From Luzula sylvatica (lineage: Eukaryota > Streptophyta > Magnoliopsida > Poales > Juncaceae): a DNA stretch of 64,000 nucleotides. Below are positions 38,905 through 51,736 of this stretch, piece after piece. The notes below the pieces were generated by a model. The model did no database searches and was not told the origin of the DNA. It was given only the letters and a program-made list of their open reading frames with translations. Position 1 is the stretch's first letter. Every line of letters starts with the position of its first letter. Position numbers and translations under genes: made by a program. The stretch spans positions 183,001 through 247,000 of the forward strand of contig CAMPEJ010000016.1 in assembly GCA_946800325.1 (NCBI GenBank). Direction: 5' to 3'.

Positions 38905-41014
38905 CTCCCCAAAGCATAAACAGATTGTTTTGAATCGAAAAACAAACTTTCTTAGTGTTTGTAAATTTTGGTGAAATGTTATGTGGTAAAAGATACGATT
39001 CAAATGATCTCAATATACGTTATTTGAACTCCCCAAAGCATAAACAGATTGTTTTGAATCGAAAAACAAACTTTCTTAGTGTTTGTAAATTTTGGTGAAA
39101 TGTTATGTAGTAAAAGATACGATTCAAATGATCTCAAAATACGTTATTTGAACTCCCCAAAGCACAAACAGATTGTTTTGAATCGAAAAACAAACTTTCT
39201 TAGTGTTTGTAAATTTTGGTGAAATGTTATGTGGTAAAAGATACGATTCGAATGATCTCAAAATACGTTATTTGAACTCCCCAAAGCATAAACAAATTGT
39301 TTTGATTCGAAAAACAAACTTTCTTAGTGTTTGTAAATTTTGGTGAAATGTTATGTAGTAAAAGATACGATTCAAATGATCTCAAAATACGTTATTTGAA
39401 CTCCCCAAAGCATAAACAGATTGTTTTGAATCGAAAAACAAACTTTCTTAGTGTTTGTAAATTTTGGTGAAATGTTATGTAGTAAAAGATACGATTCAAA
39501 TGATCTCAAAATACGTTATTTGAACTCCCCAAAGCACAAACAGATTGTTTTGAATCGAAAAACAAACTTTCTTAGTGTTTGTAAATTTTGGTGAAATGTT
39601 ATGTGGTAAAAGATACGATTCGAATGATCTCAAAATACGTTATTTGAACTCCCCAAAGCATAAACAAATTGTTTTGATTCGAAAAACAAACTTTCTTAGT
39701 GTTTGTAAATTTTGGTGAAATGTTATGTAGTAAAAGATACGATTCAAATGATCTCAAAATACGTTATTTGAACTCCCCAAAGCATAAACAGATTGTTTTG
39801 AATCGAAAAACAAACTTTCTTAGTGTTTGTAAATTTTGGTGAAATGTTATGTGGTAAAAGATACGATTCAAATGATCTCAAAATACGTTATTTGAACTCC
39901 CCAAAGCATAAACAGATTGTTTTGAATCGAAAAACAAACTTTCTTAGTGTTTGTAAATTTTGGTGAAATGTTATGTGGTAAAAGATACGATTCAAATGAT
40001 CTCAAAATACGTTATTTGAACTCCCCAAAGCATAAACAGATTGTTTTGAATCGAAAAACAAACTTTCTTAGTGTTTGTAAATTTTGGTGAAATGTTATGT
40101 GGTAAAAGATACGATTCAAATGATCTCAATATACGTTATTTGAACTCCCCAAAGCATAAACAAATTGTTTTGATTCGAAAAACAAACTTTCTTAGTGTTT
40201 GTAAATTTTGGTGAAATGTTATGTAGTAAAAGATACGATTCAAATGATCTCAAAATACGTTATTTGAACTCCCCAAAGCATAAACAGATTGTTTTGAATC
40301 GAAAAACAAACTTTCTTAGTGTTTGTAAATTTTGGTGAAATGTTATGTGGTAAAAGATACGATTCAAATGATCTCAAAATACGTTATTTGAACTCCCCAA
40401 AGCATAAACAGATTGTTTTGAATCGAAAAACAAACTTTCTTAGTGTTTGTAAATTTTGGTGAAATGTTATGTGGTAAAAGATACGATTCAAATGATCTCA
40501 AAATACGTTATTTGAACTCCCCAAAGCATAAACAGATTGTTTTGAATCGAAAAACAAACTTTCTTAGTGTTTGTAAATTTTGGTGAAATGTTATGTGGTA
40601 AAAGATACGATTCAAATGATCTCAATATACGTTATTTGAACTCCCCAAAGCATAAACAGATTGTTTTGAATCGAAAAACAAACTTTCTTAGTGTTTGTAA
40701 ATTTTGGTGAAATGTTATGTAGTAAAAGATACGATTCAAATGATCTCAAAATACGTTATTTGAACTCCCCAAAGCACAAACAGATTGTTTTGAATCGAAA
40801 AACAAACTTTCTTAGTGTTTGTAAATTTTGGTGAAATGTTATGTGGTAAAAGATACGATTCGAATGATCTCAAAATACGTTATTTGAACTCCCCAAAGCA
40901 TAAACAAATTGTTTTGATTCGAAAAACAAACTTTCTTAGTGTTTGTAAATTTTGGTGAAATGTTATGTAGTAAAAGATACGATTCAAATGATCTCAAAAT
41001 ACGTTATTTGAACT

Positions 41015-42004
41015 CCCCAAAGCATAAACAGATTGTTTGAATCGAAAAACAAACTTTCTTAGTGTTTGTAAATTTTGGTGAAATGTTATGTGGTAAAAGA
41101 TACGATTTGAATGATCTAAAAATATGTTATTTGAACTCCCCAAACCATAGACAAATTGTTTTGAATCGAAAAACAAACTTTCTTAGTGTTTGTAAATTTT
41201 GGTGAAATGTTATGTAGTAAAACATACGATTCAAATGATCTCAAAATACGTTATTTCAACTCCCCAAAGCATAAACAGATTGTTTTGAATCGAAAAACAA
41301 ACTTTCTTAGTGTTTGTAAATTTTGGTGAAATGTTATGTGGTAAAAGATACGATTCAAATGATCTCTAAATACGTTATTTGAACTCCCCAAAGCATAAAC
41401 AAATTGTTTTGAATCGAAAAACAAACTTTCTTACTGTTTGTAAATTTTTGTGAAATGTTATGTGGTAAAAATACGATTCCACTGATCTCAAAATACGTTA
41501 TTTGAACTCCCCAAAGCATAAACAGATTGTTTTGAATCGAAAAACAAACTTTCTTAGTGTTTGTAAATTTTGGTGAAATGTTATGTGGTAAAAGATACGA
41601 TTCAAATGATCTCAAAATACATTATTTGAACTCCCCAAAGCAGAAACAGATTGTTTTGAATCGAAAAACAAACTTTCTTAGTGTTTGTAAATTTTGGTGA
41701 AATGTTATGTAGTAAAACATACGATTCAAATGATCTCAAAATACGTTATTTGAACTCCCCAAAGCACAAACAGATTGTTTTGAATCGAAAAACAAACTTT
41801 CTTAGTGTTTGTAAATTTTGGTGAAATGTTATGTGGTAAAAGATACGATTCGAATGATCTACAAATATGTTATTTGAACTCCCCAAAGCATAAACAAATT
41901 GTTTTGATTCGAAAAACAAACTTTCTTAGTGTTTGTAAATTTTGGTGAAATGTTATGTAGTAAAAGATACGATTCAAATGATCTCAAAATACGTTATTTG
42001 AACT
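41015..42004. repeat. Short region B HOR block, 8 monomers, two register slips
   Basis: M' N O P' Q R S T. There are two 1-bp deletions, one near 41036 (GATTGTTTGAATC) and one near 41469 (GGTAAAAATACG). They produce small open stretches on the minus strand at 40994-41176 and 41355-41615. Those are slip artefacts and not genes. Confidence 0.78.
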
Positions 42005-43740
42005 CCCCAAAGCATAAACAGATTGTTTTGAATCGAAAAACAAACTTTCTTAGTGTTTGTAAATTTTGGTGAAATGTTATGTGGTAAAAGATACGATTTG
42101 AATGATCTAAAAATATGTTATTTGAACTCCCCAAAGCATAGACAAATTGTTTTGAATCGAAAAACAAACTTTCTTAGTGTTTGTAAATTTTGGTGAAATG
42201 TTATGTAGTAAAACATACGATTCAAATGATCTCAAAATACGTTATTTGAACTCCCCAAAGCATAAACAGATTGTTTTGAATCGAAAAACAAACTTTCTTA
42301 GTGTTTGTAAATTTTTGTGAAATGTTATGTGGTAAAAGATACGATTCAAATGATCTCTAAATACGTTATTTGAACTCCCCAAAGCATAAACAAATTGTTT
42401 TGAATCGAAAAACAAACTTTCTTAGTGTTTGTAAATTTTTGTGAAATGTTATGTGGTAAAAGATACGATTCCACTGATCTCAAAATACGTTATTTGAACT
42501 CCCCAAAGCATAAACAGATTGATTTGAATCGAAAAACAAACTTTCTTAGTGTTTGTAAATTTTGGTGAAATGTTATGTGGTAAAAGATACGATTCAAATG
42601 ATCTCAAAATACATTATTTGAACTCCCCAAAGCAGAAACAGATTGTTTTGAATCGAAAAACAAACTTTCTTAGTGTTTGTAAATTTTGGTGAAATGTTAT
42701 GTAGTAAAAGATACGATTCAAATGATCTCAAAATACGTTATTTGAACTCCCCAAAGCACAAACAGATTGTTTTGAATCGAAAAACAAACTTTCTTAGTGT
42801 TTGTAAATTTTGGTGAAATGTTATGTGGCAAAAGATACGATTCGAATGATCTACAAATATGTTATTTGAACTCCCCAAAGCATAAACAAATTGTTTTGAT
42901 TCGAAAAACAAACTTTCTTAGTGTTTGTAAATTTTGGTGAAATGTTATGTAGTAAAAGATACGATTCAAATGATCTCAAAATACGTTATTTGAACTCCCC
43001 AAAGCATAAACAGATTGTTTTGAATCGAAAATTAAACTTTCTTAGTGTTTGTAAATTTTGGTGAAATGTTATGTGGTAAAAGATACGATTCAAATGATCT
43101 CAAAATACGTTATTTGAAATCCCCAAAGCATAAACAGATTGTTTTGAATCGAAAAACAAACTTTCTTAGTGTTTGTAAATTTTGGTGAAATGTTATGTGG
43201 TAAAAGATACGATTCAAATGATCTCAAAATACGTTATTTGAAATCCCCAAAGCAGAAACAGATTGTTTTGAATCGAAAAACAAACTTTCTTAGTGTTTGT
43301 AAATTTTTGTGAAATGTTATGTGGTAAAAGATACGATTCCACTGATCTCTAAATACGTTATTTGAACTCCCCAAAGCATAAACAAATTGTTTTGAATCGA
43401 AAAACAAACTTTCTTAGTGTTTGTAAATTTTGGTGAAATGTTATGTGGTAAAAGATACGATTCAAATGATCTCAAAATACATTATTCGAACTCCCCAAAG
43501 CAGAAACAGATTGTTTTGAATCGAAAAACAAACTTTCTTAGTGTTTGTAAATTTTGGTGAAATGTTATGTGGTAAAAGATACGATTCAAATGATCTCAAA
43601 ATACATTATTTGAACTCCCCAAAGCAGAAACAGATTGTTTTGAATCGAAAAACAAACTTTCTTAGTGTTTGTAAATTTTGGTGAAATGTTATGTGGTAAA
43701 AGATACGATTCGAATGATCTACAAATATGTTATTTGAACT

Positions 43741-43864
43741 CCCCAAAGCATAAACAAATTGTTTTGATTCGAAAAACAAACTTTCTTAGTGTTTGTAAAT
43801 TTTGGTGAAATGTTATGTGGTAAAAGATACGATTCAAATGATCCCAAAATACGTTATTTGAAAT
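43741..43864. repeat. Hybrid T/U monomer
   Basis: The left part is T (CAAATTG, TGATTCG). The right part is GTGG, GATCCCAAAATACG and GAAAT, as in the region B U. A further GTGG/TTCGAAT monomer and the GTTTCG U follow. Confidence 0.7.
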
Positions 43865-45352
43865 CCCCAAAGCATAAACAGATTGTTTTGAATCGAAAAA
43901 CAAACTTTCTTAGTGTTTGTAAATTTTGGTGAAATGTTATGTGGTAAAAGATACGATTCGAATGATCTACAAATACGTTATTTGAACTCCCCAAAGCATA
44001 AACATATTGTTTCGAATCGAAAATTAAACTTTCTTAGTGTTTGTAAATTTTGGTGAAATGTTATGTGGTAAAAGATACGATTCAAATGATCCCAAAATAC
44101 GTTATTTGAAATCCCCAAAGCATAAACAGATTGTTTTGAATCGAAAAACAAACTTTCTTAGTGTTTGTAAAGTTTGGTGAAATGTTATGTGGTAAAAGAT
44201 ACGATTCAAATGATCTCAAAATAAGTTATTTGAACTCCCTAAAGCATAAACAGATTGTTTTGAATCGAAAAACAAACTTTCTTAGTGTTTGTAAATTTTG
44301 GTGAAATGTTATGTAGTAAAAGATACGATTCCAATGATCTCAAAATACGTTATTTGAACTCCCCAAAGCATAAACAGATTGTTTTGAATCGAAAAACAAA
44401 CTTTCTTAGTGTTTGTAAATTTTGGTGAAATGTTATGTGGTAAAAGATACGATTCGAATGATCTACAAATACGTTATTTGAACTCCCCAAAGCATAAACA
44501 GATTGTTTCGAATCGAAAATTAAACTTTCTTAGTGTTTGTAAATTTTGGTGAAATGTTATGTGGTAAAAGATACGATTCAAATGATCCCAAAATACGTTA
44601 TTTGAAATCCCCAAAGCATAAACAGATTGTTTTGAATCGAAAAACAAACTTTCTTAGTGTTTGTAAAGTTTGGTGAAATGTTATGTGGTAAAAGAAACGA
44701 TTCAAATGATCTCAAAATAAGTTATTTGAACTCCCCAAAGCATAAACAGATTGTTTTGAATCGAAAAACAAACTTTCTTAGTGTTTGTAAATTTTGGTGA
44801 AATGTTATGTAGTAAAAGATTCGATTCCAATGATCTCAAAATACGTTATTTGAACTCCCCAAAGCATAAACAGATTGTTTTGAATCGAAAAACAAACTTT
44901 CTTAGTGTTTGTAAATTTTGGTGAAATGTTATGTGGTAAAAGATACGATTCGAATGATCTACAAATACGTTATTTGAACTCCCCAAAGCATAAACAGATT
45001 GTTTCGAATCGAAAATTAAACTTTCTTAGTGTTTGTAAATTTTGGTGAAATGTTATGTGGTAAAAGATACGATTCAAATGATCCCAAAATACGTTATTTG
45101 AAATCCCCAAAGCATAAACAGATTGTTTTGAATCGAAAAACAAACTTTCTTAGTGTTTGTAAAGTTTGGTGAAATGTTATGTGTTAAAAGATACGATTCA
45201 AATGATCTCAAAATAAGTTATTTGAACTCCCCAAAGCATAAACAGATTGTTTTGAATCGAAAAACAAACTTTCTTAGTGTTTGTAAATTTTGGTGAAATG
45301 TTATGTAGTAAAAGATACGATTCCAATGATCTCAAAATACGTTATTTGAACT
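43865..45352. repeat. Third ZUJY module run, three tandem 496-bp copies
   Basis: Copies start at 43865, 44361 and 44857. GTTTCG lies at 44009, 44505 and 45001. Changes private to single copies include TCCCTAAAGC near 44236, AAAGAAACG near 44692, GATTCGATTCC near 44819 and GTGTTAAAAG near 45181. Confidence 0.87.
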
Positions 45353-45971
45353 CCCCAAAGCATAAACAGATTGTTTTGAATCGAAAAACAAACTTTCTTA
45401 GTGTTTGTAAATTTTGGTGAAATGTTATGTGGTAAAAGATACGATTCAAATGATCTCAAAATACGTTATTTGAACTCCCCAAAGCATAAACAGATTGTTT
45501 TGAATCGAAAAACAAACTTTCTTAGTGTTTGTAAATTTTGGTGAAATGTTATGTGGTAAAAGATACGATTCAAATGATCTCAAAATACGTTATTTGAACT
45601 CCCCAAAGCATAAACAGATTGTTTTGAATCGAAAAACAAACTTTCTAAGTGTTTGTAAATTTTTGTGAAATGTTATGTAGTAAAAGATACGATTCAAATG
45701 ATCTCAAAATACGTTATTTGAACTCCCCAAAGCATAAACAGATTGTTTTGAATCGAAAAACAAACTTTCTTAGTGTTTGTAAATTTTGGTGAAATGTTAT
45801 GTGGTAAAAGTACGATTCAAATGATCTCAAAATTCGTTATTTGAACTCCCCAAAGCATAAACAGATTGTTTTGAATCGAAAAACAAACTTTCTTAGTGTT
45901 TGTAAATTTTGGTGAAATGTTATGTGGTAAAAGATACGATTCAAATGATCTCAATATACGTTATTTGAACT

Positions 45972-46064
45972 CCCCAAAGCATAAACAGATTGTTTTGAAT
46001 CGAAAAACAAACTTTCTTAGTGAAAGATACGATTCAAATGATCTCAAAATACGTTATTTGAACT
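45972..46064. repeat. 93-bp truncated Sat1 monomer, copy 2
   Basis: Has the identical 31-bp deletion and breakpoint as the copy at 30507, and M' follows at 46065. The shared breakpoint indicates descent from one event. Confidence 0.92.
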
Positions 46065-49000
46065 CCCCAAAGCATAAACAGATTGTTTTGAATCGAAAAA
46101 CAAACTTTCTTAGTGTTTGTAAATTTTGGTGAAATGTTATGTGGTAAAAGATACGATTTGAATGATCTAAAAATATGTTATTTGAACTCCCCAAAGCATA
46201 GACAAATTGTTTTGAATCGAAAAACAAACTTTCTTAGTGTTTGTAAATTTTGGTGAAATGTTATGTAGTAAAACATACGATTCAAATGATCTCAAAATAC
46301 GTTATTTGAACTCCCCAAAGCATAAACAGATTGTTTTGAATCGAAAAACAAACTTTCTTAGTGTTTGTAAATTTAGGTGAAATGTTATGTGGTAAAAGAT
46401 ACGATTCAAATGATCTCTAAATACGTTATTTGAACCCCCAAAGCATAAACAAATTGTTTTCAATCGAAAAACAAACTTTCTTAGTGTTTGTAAATTGTTG
46501 TGAAATGTTATGTGGTAAAAGATACGATTCCACTGATCTCAAAATACGTTATTTGAACTCCCCAAAGCAGAAACAGATTGTTTTGAATCGAAAAACAAAC
46601 TTTCTTAGTGTTTGTAAATTTTGGTGAAATGTTATGTAGTAAAAGATACGATTCAAATGATCTCAAAATACGTTATTTGAACTCCCCAAAGCACAAACAG
46701 ATTGTTTTGAATCGAAAAACAAACTTTCTTAGTGTTTGTAAATTTTGGTGAAATGTTATGTGGTAAAAGATACGATTCGAATGATCTACAAATATGTTAT
46801 TTGAACTCCCCAAAGCATAAACAAATTGTTTTGATTCGAAAAACCAACTTTCTTAGTGTTTGTAAATTTTGGTGAAATGTTATGTAGTAAAAGATACGAT
46901 TCAAATGATCTCAAAATACGTTATTTGAACTCCCCAAAGCATAAACAGATTGTTTTGAATCGAAAATTAAACTTTCTTAGTGTTTGTAAATTTTGGTGAA
47001 ATGTTATGTGGTAAAAGATACGATTCAAATGATCTCAAAATACGTTATTTGAAATCCCCAAAGCATAAACAGATTGTTTTGAATCGAAAAACAAACTTTC
47101 TTAGTGTTTGTAAATTTTGGTGAAATGTTATGTCGTAAAAGATACGATTCAAATGATCTCAAAATACGTTATTTGAAATCCCCAAAGCATAAACAGATTG
47201 TTTTGAATCGAAAAACAAACTTTCTTAGTGTTTGTAAATTTTGGTGAAATGTTATGTGGTAAAAGATACGATTCAAATGATCTCAAAATACATTATTTGA
47301 AGTCCCCAAAGCAGAAACAGATTGTTTTGAATCGAAAAACAAACTTTCTTAGTGTTTGTAAATTTTGGTGAAATGTTATGTGGTAAAAGATACGATTCAA
47401 ATGATCTCAAAATACATTATTTGAACTCCCCAAAGCAGAAACAGATTGTTTTGAATCGAAAAACAAACTTTCTTAGTGTTTGTAAATTTTGGTGAAATGT
47501 TATGTAGTAAAAGATACGATTCAAATGATCTCAAAATACGTTATTTGAACTCCCCAAAGCATAAACAGATTGTTTTGAATCGAAAAACAAACTTTCTTAG
47601 TGTTTGTAAATTTTGGTGAAATGTTATGTAGTAAAAGATACGATTCCAATGATCTCAAAATACGTTATTTGAACTCCCCAAAGCATAAATAGATTGTTTT
47701 GAATCGAAAAACAAACTTTCTTAGTGTTTGTAAATTTTGGTGAAATGTTATGTGGTAAAAGATACGATTCGAATGATCTACAAATACGTTATTTGAACTC
47801 CCCAAAGCATAAACAGATTGTTTCGAATCGAAAATTAAACTTTCTTAGTGTTTGTAAATTTTGGTGAAATGTTATGTGGTAAAAGATACGATTCAAATGA
47901 TCCCAAAATACGTTATTTGAAATCCCCATAGCATAAACAGATTGTTTTGAATCGAAAAACAAACTTTCTTAGTGTTTGTAAATTTTGGTGAAATGTTATG
48001 TAGTAAAAGATACGATTCAAATGATCTCAAAATACGTTATTTGAAATCCCCAAAGCATAAACAGATTGTTTTGAATCGAAAAACAAACTTTCTTAGTGTT
48101 TGTAAAGTTTGGTGAAATGTTATGTGGTAAAAGATACGATTCAAATGATCTCAAAATAAGTTATTTGAACTCCCCAAAGCATAAACAGATTGTTTTGAAT
48201 CGAAAAACAAACTTTCTTAGTGTTTATAAATTTTGGTGAAATGTTATGTAGTAAAAGATACGATTCCAATGATCTCAAAATACGTTATTTGAACTCCCCA
48301 AAGCATAAACAGATTGTTTTGAATCGAAAAACAAACTTTCTTAGTGTTTGTAAATTTTGGTGAAATGTTATCTGGTAAAAGATACGATTCAAATGATCTC
48401 AAAATACGTTATTTGAACTCCCAAAAGCATAAACAGATTGTTTTGAATCGAAAAACAAACTTTCTTAGTGTTTGTAAATTTTGGTGAAATGTTATGTGGT
48501 AAAAGATACGATTCAAATGATCTCAATATACGTTATTTGAACTCCCCAAAGCATAAACAGATTGTTTTGAATCGAAAAACAAACTTTCTTAGTGTTTGTA
48601 AATTTTGGTGAAATGTTATGTAGTAAAAGATACGATTCAAATGATCTCAAAATACGTTATTTGAACTCCCCAAAGCATAAACAGATTGTTTTGAATCGAA
48701 AAACAAACTTTCTTAGTGTTTGTAAATTTTGGTGAAATGTTATGTGGTAAAAGATACGATTCAAATGATCTCAAAATACGTTATTTGAACTCCCCAAAGC
48801 ATAAACAGATTGTTTTGAATCGAAAAACAAACTTTCTTAGTGTTTGTAAATTTTGGTGAAATGTTATGTGGTAAAAGATACGATTCAAATGATCTCAATA
48901 TACGTTATTTGAACTCCCCAAAGCATAAACAGATTGTTTTGAATCGAAAAACAAACTTTCTTAGTGTTTGTAAATTTTGGTGAAATGTTATGTGGTAAAA

Positions 49001-51736
49001 GATACGATTTGAATGATCTAAAAATATGTTATTTGTACTCCCCAAAGCATAGACAAATTGTTTTGAATCGAAAAACAAACTTTCTTAGTGTTTGTAAATT
49101 TTGGTGAAATGTTATGTAGTAAAACATACGATTCAAATGATCTCAAAATACGTTATTTGAACTCCCCAAAGCATAAACAGATTGTTTTGAATCGAAAAAC
49201 AAACTTTCTTAGTGTTTGTAAATTTTGGTGAAATGTTATGTGGTAAAAGATACGATTCAAATGATCTCTAAATACGTTATTTGAACTCCCCAAAGCATAA
49301 ACAAATTGTTTTGAATCGAAAAACAAACTTTCTTAGTGTTTGTAAATTTTTGTGAAATGTTATGTGGTAAAAGATACGATTCCACTGATCTCAAAATACG
49401 TTATTTGGACTCCCCAAAGCATAAACAGATTGTTTTGATTCGAAAAACAAACTTTCTTAGTGTTTGTAAATTTTGGTGAAATGTTATGTGGTAAAAGATA
49501 CGATTCAAATGATCTCAAAATACATTATTTGAACTCCCCAAAGCAGAAACAGATTGTTTTGAATCGAAAAACAAACTTTCTTAGTGTTTGTAAATTTTGG
49601 TGAAATGTTATGTAGTAAAAGATACGATTCAAATGATCTCAAAATACGTTATTTGAACTCCCCAAAGCACAAACAGATTGTTTTGAATCGAAAAACAAAC
49701 TTTCTTAGTGTTTGTAAATTTTGGTGAAATGTTATGTGGTAAAAGATACGATTCGAATGATTTACAAATATGTTATTTGAACTCCCCAAAGCATAAACAA
49801 ATTGTTTTGATTCGAAAAACAAACTTTCTTAGTGTTTGTAAATTTTGGTGAAATGTTATGTAGTAAAAGATACGATTCAAATGATCTCAAAATACGTTAT
49901 TTGAACTCCCCAAAGCATAAACAGATTGTTTTGATTCGAAAATTAAACTTTCTTAGTGTTTGTAAATTTTGGTGAAATGTTATGTGGTAAAAGATACGAT
50001 TCAAATGATCTCAAAATACGTTATTTGAAATCCCCAAAGCATAAACAGATTGTTTTGAATCGAAAAACAAACTTTCTTAGTGTTTGTAAATTTTGGTGAA
50101 ATGTTATGTAGTAAAAGATACGATTCAAATGATCTCAAAATACGTTATTTGAAATCCCCAAAGCATAAACAGATTGTTTTGAATCGAAAAACAAACTTTC
50201 TTAGTGTTTGTAAATTTTGGTGAAATGTTATGTGGTAAAAGATACGATTCAAATGATCTCAAAATACATTATTTGAACTCCCCAAAGCAGAAACAGATTG
50301 TTTTGAATCGAAAAACAAACTTTCTTAGTGTTAGTAAATTTTGGTGAAATGTTATGTAGTAAAAGATACGATTCAAATGATCTCAAAATACGTTATTTGA
50401 ACTCCCCAAAGCATAAACAGATTGTTTTGAATCGAAAAACAAACTTTCTTAGTGTTTGTAAATTTTGGTGAAATGTTATGTAGTAAAAGATACGATTCCA
50501 ATGATCTCAAAATACGTTATTTGAACTCCCCAAAGCATAAACAGATTGTTTTGAATCGAAAAACAAACTTTCTTAGTGTTTGTAAATTTTGGTGAAATGT
50601 TATGTGGTAAAAGATACGATTCGAATGATCTACAAATACGTTATTTGAACTCCCCAAAGCATAAACAGATTGTTTCGAATCGAAAATTAAACTTTCTTAG
50701 TGTTTGTAAATTTTGGTGAAATGTTATGTGGTAAAAGATACGATTCAAATGATCCCAAAATACGTTATTTGAAATCCCCATAGCATAAACAGATTGTTTT
50801 GAATCGAAAAACAAACTTTCTTAGTGTTTGTAAAGTTTGGTGAAATGTTATGTGGTAAAAGATACGATTCAAATGATCTCAAAATAATATATTTGAACTC
50901 CCCAAAGCATAAACAGATTGTTTTGAATCGAAAAACAAACTTTCTTAGTGTTTGTAAATTTTGGTGAAATGTTATGTAGTAAAAGATACGATTCCAATGA
51001 TCTCAAAATACGTTATTTGAACTCCCCAAAGCATAAACAGATTGTTTTGAATCGAAAAACAAACTTGCTTAGTGTTTGTAAATTTTGGTGAAATGTTATG
51101 TGGTAAAAGATACGATTCAAATGATCTCAAAATACGTTATTTGAACTCCCCAAAGCATAAACAGATTGTTTTGAATCGAAAAACAAACTTTCTTAGTGTT
51201 TGTAAATTTTGGTGAAATGTTATGTGGTAAAAGATACGATTCAAATGATCTCAATATACGTTATTTGAACTCCCCAAAGCATAAACAGATTGTTTTGAAT
51301 CGAAAAACAAACTTTCTTAGTGTTTGTAAATTTTGGTGAAATGTTATGTAGTAAAAGATACGATTCAAATGATCTCAAAATACGTTATTTGAACTCCCCA
51401 AAGCATAAACAGATTGTTTTGAATCGAAAAACAAACTTTCTTAGTGTTTGTAAATTTTGGTGAAATGTTATGTGGTAAAAGATACGATTCAAATGATCTC
51501 AAAATACGTTATTTGAACTCCCCAAAGCATAAACAGATTGTTTTAAATCGAAAAACAAACTTTCTTAGTGTTTGTAAATTTTGGTGAAATGTTATGTGGT
51601 AAAAGATACGATTCAAATGATCTCAATATACGTTATTTGAACTCCCCAAAGCATAAACAGATTGTTTTTAATCGAAAAACAAACTTTCTTAGTGAAAGAT
51701 ACGATTCAAATGATCTCAAAATACGTTATTTGAACT
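46065..51736. repeat. Two adjacent 23-monomer region B HOR copies
   Basis: Copy 1 is 46065-48915 (2,851 bp, with one 1-bp deletion near 46435 at GAACCCCCAAAG). Copy 2 is 48916-51736 (2,821 bp, ending in the third truncated monomer). Both carry the rare CCCCATAGC variant at 47924 and 50776, exactly 2,852 bp apart, and one GTTTCG U monomer each (47820 and 50672). The GGACTCCCC variant (49407 and 52228) links copy 2 to the following block. Confidence 0.8.
51644..51736. repeat. 93-bp truncated Sat1 monomer, copy 3
   Basis: Has the identical 31-bp deletion, and M' follows at 51737. It carries a private TGTTTTTAATCG change near 51664. Confidence 0.92.

Larger units (their letters stand above)
38783..38906 (+). 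repeat. Sat1 reference monomer matching the consensus (class A)
   Basis: This 124-bp copy carries the majority base at every position where classes differ: CATAAACAG, GAATCG, AAAAAC, AGTGTTTG, AAATTTTGG, GTGG, GATTCAAATG, CTCAAAATACG, GAACT. It serves as the reference for monomer numbering. It has three CpG sites, at monomer positions 30-31, 90-91 and 112-113. All six frames are short because stop codons recur, and 124 is not a multiple of 3, so no frame passes through consecutive full monomers. Confidence 0.95.
38535..40890. repeat. 744-bp six-monomer module, two full and two partial copies
   Basis: Unit order T' A A K L S', where S' is CACAAAC with TTCGAATG but a plain CTCAAAATACG end, and T' is TGATTCG with GTAG. 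Full copies are 38535-39278 and 40147-40890. Partial copies are 39279-39650 (T' L S') and 39651-40146 (T' A A K). Total length is 19 monomers, 2,356 bp. This is the most consensus-like stretch of Sat1 in the window. Confidence 0.82.
35685..41014. repeat. Region B HOR block, 43 monomers
   Basis: Starts M' N O, then a P'/U hybrid (36057), then a ZUJY stretch (36181-37792), then plain monomers and the 744-bp module region. One -2 shift occurs near 38469, where GTGTTTGTATTTTGG lacks two A. The next M' is at 41015. Confidence 0.75.
42005..46064. repeat. Region B HOR block, 33 monomers
   Basis: Starts M' N O P' Q R S T U and then mixed V and P' monomers, including TTCCACTGATCTCTAAATACG near 43335. 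It passes through a T/U hybrid at 43741 into a three-copy ZUJY run, then plain monomers, and ends with the second truncated monomer. A 1-bp deletion (GGTAAAAGTACG) lies near 45810. Confidence 0.73.

Noticed and set aside
11380..46627. Other short open frames in Sat1 (11380-11631, 40994-41176 and 41355-41615 on minus; 38337-38531 and 46430-46627 on plus)
   Set aside because: All are explained by single substitutions or 1-2 bp slips that remove a recurring stop in the monomer.
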